A DNA stretch of 36,654 nt from Acidimicrobiia bacterium (GTDB taxonomy: Bacteria > Actinomycetota > Acidimicrobiia > Acidimicrobiales > Acidimicrobilacustridaceae): the NCBI GenBank assembly GCA_020832495.1, contig JAFIEP010000058.1:1-36654 (forward strand), in the 5' to 3' direction. The position numbers were made by a program, and so were the translations under genes. The notes under the pieces are model-generated. The model saw nothing but the letters and a program-made list of their open reading frames with translations, was not told the DNA's origin and did not search any database. Shown piece after piece: positions 31,737-36,654 of the stretch (position 1 is the stretch's first letter; each line of letters starts with the position of its first letter).

Positions 31737-34544
31737 ATGGCTCTCGCACCCGAGCGTGCCGGCATCGGCATCCGCCGCCACTTCACCACCGCTGGTGTCC
31801 ATCCCTACGACATGGTGGAGTGGGAACGCCGTGATGCGCGCATCACGAACTACCGCGACGGCTCGGTGGCGTTCGAACAGCTCGGGGTCGAGTTCCCCGT
31901 CGGGTGGTCGCTGAACGCCACCAACATCGTCGCCCAGAAGTACTTCAGGGGGACGATCGGCACGCCGGAGCGGGAGTGGTCGCTCAAGCAGGTGGCCGAC
32001 CGGGTGGTCGACACCATCACTGAGTGGGGTCGCCGCGACGGCTACTTCGTCGACGACGAGGAGGCGGACGCCTTCAGCGACGAGCTGAAGTACCTGATCG
32101 TCACCCAGCGGGTGGCTTTCAACTCGCCGGTGTGGTTCAACATCGGCGTCAACGGCGTGCCCCAGCAGGCATCGGCCTGCTTCATCTTGTCGGTCGACGA
32201 CAAGATGGATTCCATCCTCAACTGGTACGTCGAGGAGGGCACCATCTTCAAGGGCGGCTCGGGCGCCGGCATCAACCTGTCGCGCATCCGATCGTCGGTG
32301 GAGCTGCTCAAGGGAGGCGGCACGGCCTCGGGTCCGGTGTCGTTCATGCGGGGCGCTGACGCCTCGGCAGGCACCATCAAGTCGGGTGGCAAAACCCGCC
32401 GGGCCGCCAAGATGGTCATCCTCGACGTCGCTCACCCCGACATCGAGGAGTTCATCTGGTGCAAGGCCAACGAGGAGCGCAAGGCTCGTGCCCTCGAGGC
32501 AGCCGGGTTCGACATGAGCCTCGACGGCTCCGACATCACCTCCATCCAGTACCAGAACGCCAACAACTCGGTGCGGGTCACCGACGACTTCATGCAGGCC
32601 GTGGTGGATGACACCGACTGGGAACTGCGGGCCGTCACCACTGGTGAGGTGGTGCGCTCCGTGCGGGCCCGCGACCTCATGCGCCAGTTCGCCCAGGCCA
32701 CCTGGGAGTGCGCCGATCCGGGCATGCAGTACGACACCACCATCAACCGTTGGCACACCGCTGCCAATACCGGCCGCATCAACGGATCCAACCCGTGCAG
32801 TGAGTACATGCACCTCGACAACTCGGCGTGCAACCTGGCCAGCCTGAACCTGCTGAAGTTCCTCAACGACGACGAGGACGTCTTCGACGTCGACGGCTTC
32901 CGGGCCGCGGTGGAGGTCACCTTCACCGGCCAGGAGATTCTGGTGGGCAACGCCGACTACCCGACCGAGTCGATCGCGGAGACTTCCCGTCGCTTCCGTC
33001 AGTTGGGCCTCGGCTACGCCAACCTCGGCGCCATGCTCATGGCGTTGGGCCTGCCCTACGACTCCGACGGCGGTCGGGCCTGGGCCGGTGCCATCACGGC
33101 GCTCATGACCGGCCACGCCTACGCCACCAGCGCTCGTACCGCAGCACGCATGGGGCCCTTCGCCGGCTTCAGTGAGAACGAGGAGCACATGCTCCGGGTG
33201 CTCGACATGCACCGTGAGGAGGCCGCCGGCATCGACGAGGAACTGGTGCCCGCCGACCTGCTGGGCGCCGCCCAGGAAGCGTGGGACGACGCCTGCGAGA
33301 CGGCCAGCACCTACGGGGTCCGCAACTCGCAGGCCTCGGTGCTCGCCCCAACCGGCACCATCGGGCTGATGATGGACTGCGACACCACCGGCATCGAGCC
33401 CGACCTGGGGCTGTGCAAGATGAAGAAGTTGGTGGGTGGTGGCACCATGACCATCGTCAACCAGACGGTGCCCCGGGCGCTGCGCCGGCTCGGCTACGAC
33501 CCGACGCAGGTCGGCGAGATCGTGGCCTACATCGACGAGAACAAGTCGATCCTCGGCGCCCCGCACCTCGACCCCGACCACGTGGCCGTGTTCGCCTGCT
33601 CGATGGGGGACAACCCCATCCACTACCTGGGTCACGTCCGCATGATGGCGGCGGTGCAGCCGTTCATCTCCGGCGCCATCTCGAAGACGGTGAACATGCC
33701 CGAGGAGGCGTCCGTCGAGGACGTCGAGCAGTTGCACATCGACGCCTGGCAGATGGGCCTCAAGGCCGTTGCCGTCTACCGCGACAACTGCAAGGTGGCC
33801 CAGCCCCTTGCCATGGCGAAGAAGGAAGGGTCCACCGACGACGCTCCGGCGGCGGCCACCCAGGTGGTGGAGAAGATCGTCGAGCGGGTCATCAACGAAC
33901 CCATCCGCGAGAAGCTGCCCCGGTCGCGTACCTCGCGCACCTTCGAGTTCCGGGTGGCCGACTGCAAGGGCTTCGTCACCGTCGGTGAGTACGAGGACGG
34001 GCGTCCCGGCGAGATCTTCCTGCGGGTCTCCAAGCAGGGTTCCACCCTCTCGGGGATCATGGATGCGTTCGCCATCTCGGTCAGCCACGGCCTGCAGTAC
34101 GGCGTGCCGCTGCGCAGCTTCGTGGAGGCGTTCACCGGCATGCGCTTCGAGCCTGCAGGCATGACCGACGACCCCGACATCCGCATCGCCAATTCGCTGA
34201 TGGACTATCTGTTCCGCAAGATGGCCATCATGTACCTGACCCCCGAGGAGCGGGCCGAGCTCAACATCTTCACCACCGCCGAGCGCACCCAGCCCACGCT
34301 CCCGGGTGTGGAGGAGACGGTCACCGAGACCCACATGGGCTCCGAGGTACAGGCCGATCCGCCGAGCATCGAGTCGGCCAGCTCGCTGGCTACCCGCATG
34401 GAACGTTCCGGTGGCGGCCGCCGGGTGGAGCCCACGGTCAAGGGCGCGGATGCCCCCATGTGCATGCAGTGCGGCGTACAGATGGTGCGGGCAGGCTCCT
34501 GCCACGCCTGCCCCAGCTGCGGCAGCACCAGCGGCTGCAGCTGA
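31737..34544 (+). CDS. nrdJ: Vitamin B12-dependent (class II) ribonucleoside-diphosphate reductase
   Basis: Adenosylcobalamin-dependent reductase that makes deoxynucleotides with or without oxygen; 935 residues from ATG 31737, the usual length for the long actinobacterial form. Key residues: QASACFIL with redox Cys148, SGAGINLSRIRSS (~175-187), SNPCSEYM with Asn352, radical Cys354 and Glu356, and DNSACNLASL with second redox Cys365. LAPTGTIGLMMDCDTTGIEPDLGL is also typical. The end is a Cys-rich zinc ribbon (CMQCG...CHACPSCGS, Cys909-Cys928) plus a terminal Cys934 that could shuttle electrons. Shine-Dalgarno AGAAGGA (31722-31728) lies eight bases before ATG. Regulation by NrdR is likely from the upstream box. 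No nrdR gene is adjacent. Confidence 0.96.
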   Translation: MALAPERAGIGIRRHFTTAGVHPYDMVEWERRDARITNYRDGSVAFEQLGVEFPVGWSLNATNIVAQKYFRGTIGTPEREWSLKQVADRVVDTITEWGRRDGYFVDDEEADAFSDELKYLIVTQRVAFNSPVWFNIGVNGVPQQASACFILSVDDKMDSILNWYVEEGTIFKGGSGAGINLSRIRSSVELLKGGGTASGPVSFMRGADASAGTIKSGGKTRRAAKMVILDVAHPDIEEFIWCKANEERKARALEAAGFDMSLDGSDITSIQYQNANNSVRVTDDFMQAVVDDTDWELRAVTTGEVVRSVRARDLMRQFAQATWECADPGMQYDTTINRWHTAANTGRINGSNPCSEYMHLDNSACNLASLNLLKFLNDDEDVFDVDGFRAAVEVTFTGQEILVGNADYPTESIAETSRRFRQLGLGYANLGAMLMALGLPYDSDGGRAWAGAITALMTGHAYATSARTAARMGPFAGFSENEEHMLRVLDMHREEAAGIDEELVPADLLGAAQEAWDDACETASTYGVRNSQASVLAPTGTIGLMMDCDTTGIEPDLGLCKMKKLVGGGTMTIVNQTVPRALRRLGYDPTQVGEIVAYIDENKSILGAPHLDPDHVAVFACSMGDNPIHYLGHVRMMAAVQPFISGAISKTVNMPEEASVEDVEQLHIDAWQMGLKAVAVYRDNCKVAQPLAMAKKEGSTDDAPAAATQVVEKIVERVINEPIREKLPRSRTSRTFEFRVADCKGFVTVGEYEDGRPGEIFLRVSKQGSTLSGIMDAFAISVSHGLQYGVPLRSFVEAFTGMRFEPAGMTDDPDIRIANSLMDYLFRKMAIMYLTPEERAELNIFTTAERTQPTLPGVEETVTETHMGSEVQADPPSIESASSLATRMERSGGGRRVEPTVKGADAPMCMQCGVQMVRAGSCHACPSCGSTSGCS

Positions 34545-34573
34545 CGCAGATGGGCAGGTGCTGTCTCCGACGA

Positions 34574-34604
34574 CTGACGGGGATGCGATCTGAGTGGCTA
34601 GACT
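34574..34604 (+). promoter_or_regulatory. Probable promoter of the reverse transcriptase gene
   Basis: CTGACG (34574-34579) and TAGACT (34599-34604), 19 bases apart, lie in the 83-base gap after nrdJ. The start of transcription would be near 34611, giving a very short leader, so the RT gene need not depend on nrdJ read-through. Confidence 0.4.
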
Positions 34605-34617
34605 CGCTTGCCGCTCA
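34591..34617 (+). repeat. Hairpin directly before the RT Shine-Dalgarno
   Basis: TGAGTGGC (34591-34598) and GCCGCTCA (34610-34617) can form an eight-pair RNA stem (one G-U) with loop TAGACTCGCTT. The loop holds the proposed -10 and the stem ends five bases before AGGAGG. It may be the nrdJ terminator, an operator or part of a small structured RNA tied to the RT. Confidence 0.45.
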
Positions 34618-34622
34618 CAAGT

Positions 34623-34630
34623 AGGAGGTG
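34623..34630 (+). promoter_or_regulatory. Perfect Shine-Dalgarno overlapping the only in-frame GTG of the RT gene
   Basis: AGGAGGTG is fully complementary to the 16S rRNA 3' end. The GTG at 34628 lies inside it and an in-frame TAG (34622-34624) blocks any earlier start, so initiation should occur about 34634-34638, where no standard in-frame start codon exists. Confidence 0.5.
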
Positions 34631-36148
34631 TTTCAATCGAACAGAGTTCTTACCCCTCGTGACCTGAAGGGTGGCCACCTCCCGGGGCGCCGTGAACTTG
34701 AACTCGCGGCGAACGCAAGTCGGGACTGGGCACAGTCGCGCGACATTCCGGACCCCCTGGGATTCGCCGACCTTGCCCACGACGCTGAACTCCTACGGGA
34801 CGTCGTGAAGCAGCGTGCAATTGGCGGCCGGTTTCCCCGCCGGGTCGTCCGTTGTCCACTCCCCAAGCGGGGTGGCCTCCGCGTCATCAGCTGCCTGGAC
34901 CCAATCGATGAAATCGCGCTTCGCGTCCTGGTCGGTCGGTGCGTTCCCGCCATCTCGCAGAAGCTGATCGGGGGCGCGGTACTCAGCCACCCACTTACGA
35001 GCACCGATCAGGGCTGGCAGTACGTCGACCATCGGGAGGCCGCCCGCCGTCGTCGAGAGCAGGGCTTGGTCCTGCTACGCGATACGCAATGTGCAGGGCT
35101 CGGCACCTTCGACGTAACGAACTACTACGGGTCAGTTGACCTTGGTCGGTTAGGAGGCGCATTGGGAGGCGCCCCACCTGGAGCTGTCGATGCACTCATC
35201 GAGATCCTTAGGGCGCTGCCCGGAGCCGGAGGGTGCTCCGGACTCCCAGTCGGCTTTGAAGGTTCGGGTTGCCTCGGTGGCGTGTACCTGTTGCCAGCCG
35301 ATCAAGTGTTGGCGAGCCGGCGGCTGGGCCTGATCCGCTGGACAGATGACAGCTGGCTGTTCCTGCGGCGGAGGGTTGACTGGCACGACGCGTTGAACGA
35401 GTACGAGGATCGCCTCGAGGCTCTTGGACTCCAACTGAATCGAGACAAGTCAGCGTTCCACTCGAAGCTCTTCCACGACCCAGAGTCGATCATCTCCAAT
35501 GGCACTATTGATTCGATCGTGGTGGAGGGCGAGCCGGTGGATGTCGATGCCGGCCGTCGACTGTTGCTCGAGGAACTCGACCGACCCGACAGTGACGTCG
35601 ACTTCACGGTACTCCGCTTCGCTCTCAAGTCACTTGAGCGGGAGCTGCCGCCCGACACGGCAGCGATCGTGGTCGACAACCCACGCTTGTGGTCGCTCGT
35701 CCCGAAGGAGTGCGGCGACCTGCTGGGGCAGCTCGCTCGCGTCCGGTCAGGACGCCGACAGATCGACGAGGGTTGGCTCATCGAGCGGATCACATCTCCG
35801 TGTGAGGTTCCGGCCGAGGTCGCAGGAAAGGTGCACGCCGCTCGTGTCGCAACCAAGCTCAGACTTGGAGCGGCGGCAGGTGAGGAGCTACACGGGGTGG
35901 CCACGTCCGCTGAGCCTGGCCACTACCCAGTCCGGCCAATGGCAGCGCTCGCGTGGACCAAGTCCGATCACTGGAAGCCGAGTCGTGCCGTGGAGGGGGC
36001 ACTCGACGCGGGCCATTTGACCCTCCAGCGCTCCTTCATCGCCGGCTTCAAGAAGCGGTCCGACTACAAGGCGAGGCAGAAGGATTGGAAGCGGCTCCGG
36101 GCAGAGGAGCCCGATCTGGCGCCGACCCTTGCGTGGGCCGCCGCTTGA
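34628..36148 (+). CDS. Stand-alone reverse transcriptase, candidate Abi/Unknown-Group-type defence RT
   Basis: RNA-directed DNA polymerase of ~506 residues. Fingers/palm blocks: RVVRCPLPKRGGLRVISCLDPIDEIALRVLV (~72-102), motif A GTFDVTNYYGSV with catalytic Asp162, motif B SGLPVGFEGSGCLGGVYLLPAD (204-225), motif C LIRWTDDSWLF with Asp240-Asp241 (Trp in place of the usual Tyr of YxDD), and motif D LQLNRDKSAF (269-277). After the palm there are ~225 further residues, mostly helical (FTVLRFALKSLERELPP, DLLGQLARVRSGRRQIDEGWLIERI, a basic RSFIAGFKKRSDYKARQKDWKRL end), instead of a maturase X/HNH domain; this resembles Abi and 'Unknown Group' RTs with helical C-terminal repeats. No retron NAxxH/VTG blocks, no intron RNA, no diversity-generating variable repeat. 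Codon use is visibly richer in A/T-ending codons than neighbours, and an IS3 element follows, so transfer is likely. Function in phage defence is inference. Confidence 0.8.
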   Translation: MFQSNRVLTPRDLKGGHLPGRRELELAANASRDWAQSRDIPDPLGFADLAHDAELLRDVVKQRAIGGRFPRRVVRCPLPKRGGLRVISCLDPIDEIALRVLVGRCVPAISQKLIGGAVLSHPLTSTDQGWQYVDHREAARRRREQGLVLLRDTQCAGLGTFDVTNYYGSVDLGRLGGALGGAPPGAVDALIEILRALPGAGGCSGLPVGFEGSGCLGGVYLLPADQVLASRRLGLIRWTDDSWLFLRRRVDWHDALNEYEDRLEALGLQLNRDKSAFHSKLFHDPESIISNGTIDSIVVEGEPVDVDAGRRLLLEELDRPDSDVDFTVLRFALKSLERELPPDTAAIVVDNPRLWSLVPKECGDLLGQLARVRSGRRQIDEGWLIERITSPCEVPAEVAGKVHAARVATKLRLGAAAGEELHGVATSAEPGHYPVRPMAALAWTKSDHWKPSRAVEGALDAGHLTLQRSFIAGFKKRSDYKARQKDWKRLRAEEPDLAPTLAWAAA

Positions 36149-36392
36149 GAGTTGCCGACGGGGCGGTCAGGCCGAAGGGCCGGGGCCCGCGTTGGCTCCT
36201 GAGACATCCGCGGCGGCCGTCTCCTCTGCAATCCCTGATTGAGGCGCAACTGCTTTCCCGGCTCCGCGTCGCCCCCACGGTGTCGAGGTCGCATGGGTCG
36301 CCACAGCGTTCGATCGCTCGCGTGTCCTCGAGTACCACTGAGCCAGGGGCTGGACGGATCACGGAAGGGTGAGGCTCGCCTCGACCGGTACG
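36149..36392. other. Non-coding stretch between RT gene and IS3 end
   Basis: No supported gene. GGCC-GAAG-GGCC (36170-36181) followed by GGGCC-GG-GGCCC (36178-36189) are overlapping hairpins 20-40 bases after the RT stop and may terminate it. GAGAC and GTCTC (36201-36222) form a further weak stem. The rest shows nothing recognisable, but it could hold a small RNA linked to the RT. Confidence 0.4.
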
Positions 36393-36413
36393 TGTCAAGG
36401 GGGATGAGACAAC
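36393..36413. repeat. IS3-family terminal inverted repeat
   Basis: TGTCAAGGGGG followed by ATGAGACAAC reads inward from the element's outer edge toward the transposase. The TG-initiated end and closeness to the transposase stop are typical of IS3-family right ends. Confidence 0.6.
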
Positions 36414-36416
36414 TTC

Positions 36417-36654
36417 TTACGCGGATTGGATGAGTGCTTCTCGGTTGGGTTCGTTGATCCACGCGACCTCCGGGAGTTTCGGTGGCGTGGGTGGTTGGTG
36501 GCGGAATCGGGCTGGGTTCGCGTTGTAGGCGGCGGTGAGCGTCTCGGCTCGAGCAGCTCGGATCTCGGTGGCGGTGCCGTAGTGCACCGACGCTGGGGTG
36601 TGAAGCCCGATGCCGGCGTGCCGGTGAACGTGGTTGTAGTGGTCGAAGAACGTC
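36417..36654 (-). CDS. IS3-family transposase (OrfB, integrase catalytic domain), C-terminal part
   Basis: Partial; begins beyond the window end. The visible 79 residues read TFFDHYNHVHRHAGIGLHTPASVHYG, then TATEIRAARAETLTAAYNANPARF and RHQPPTPPKLPEVAWINEP, ending at TAA (36419-36417). The YN..RxHxGIGxxTP..VHYG block is the standard end of DDE IS3/IS150-type OrfB, just after the catalytic Glu. This part appears intact; whether the element is complete is unknown. Confidence 0.85.
   Translation of the reverse strand, partial: TFFDHYNHVHRHAGIGLHTPASVHYGTATEIRAARAETLTAAYNANPARFRHQPPTPPKLPEVAWINEPNREALIQSA

Larger units (their letters stand above)
36393..36654 (-). mobile_element. IS3-family insertion sequence, partial (one end, runs off the window)
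   Basis: The terminal inverted repeat begins at 36393 with TGTCAAGG and continues to about 36413, four bases before the transposase stop. The transposase C-terminus occupies the remainder on the minus strand. The other end lies outside the window, so the target duplication cannot be checked. Confidence 0.75.

Noticed and set aside
31683-34505. 940-codon open frame on the minus strand opposite nrdJ
   Set aside because: Complementary to a clear nrdJ; the translation has no domain and is the typical GC-bias shadow.
34545-36392. Retron msr/msd, DGR template/variable repeats or CRISPR array beside the RT
   Set aside because: Only 83 bases lie upstream, no inverted a1/a2 pair typical of retrons, no near-identical repeat pair, no spaced direct repeats.
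1-36654. tRNA or rRNA genes
   Set aside because: No cloverleaf with a TTCGANTC-type arm or rRNA sequence was recognised on either strand.

Overview
The window is high-GC DNA from an actinobacterium. The gene set supports this: a fused E2o-E1o oxoglutarate decarboxylase (Kgd), a UvrD2-type helicase with an HRDC domain, an MMPL/RND exporter, a B12-dependent ribonucleotide reductase (NrdJ) and an LmbE-type deacetylase. The lysine-repeat tail protein, the many leaderless promoters and the overall style suggest Acidimicrobiia or a related deep actinobacterial lineage; that placement is inference. The first ~67 bases look like a low-quality contig end, because G has replaced other bases through the P-loop of a cysC gene.

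Layout. (1) 1-5.6 kb: 5'-truncated cysC (APS kinase), a secreted SLH-domain protein, the ABC-F translation factor EttA, an unusual NYN nuclease + S1-like + lysine-repeat protein, and a HAD hydrolase. (2) 5.5-14.2 kb: Kgd, an MMPL/RND exporter, exodeoxyribonuclease III translationally coupled to a hotdog thioesterase, and a membrane J-domain protein with a C2H2 finger. (3) 14.2-17.3 kb: a divergent pair resembling choline dehydrogenase (betA) and betaine-aldehyde dehydrogenase (betB), probably for glycine betaine synthesis. (4) 17.4-21.2 kb: DUF2505 protein, UvrD2-like helicase, a small zincin and a bacterial PH/SHOCT membrane protein. (5) 21.2-27.9 kb: galT-galK (Leloir pathway); an alpha/beta hydrolase plus alpha-methylacyl-CoA racemase operon behind a TetR-like palindrome; an LmbE deacetylase coupled to an SLC13/DASS transporter. 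(6) 28-34.5 kb: methionine aminopeptidase with a SEC-C zinc motif, a RibD-C reductase, a lipase, and nrdJ behind a ~680-base repeat-rich leader carrying a good NrdR box. (7) 34.5-36.65 kb: accessory DNA, namely a stand-alone reverse transcriptase with a long C-terminal extension, then the end of an IS3-family element running off the window.

Most of the window is ordinary chromosomal core. The main accessory novelty is the reverse transcriptase at 34628-36148. It has palm motifs (FDVTNYYGSV, GLPVGFEGSG, WTDD) and a helical C-terminal region, as in Abi/'Unknown Group' defence RTs. It sits between nrdJ and an insertion sequence, with its own promoter and a hairpin directly before the Shine-Dalgarno.

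A second window-wide signal is promoter architecture. At least twelve genes have a TANNNT -10 element ending 6-8 bases before the start codon, with no Shine-Dalgarno, as expected for leaderless mRNAs. This pattern was used to choose several start codons. Genes inside operons instead use Shine-Dalgarno sites or overlapping stop/start codons (GTGA at galT/galK and at lmbE/SLC13; ATG inside the xthA end).
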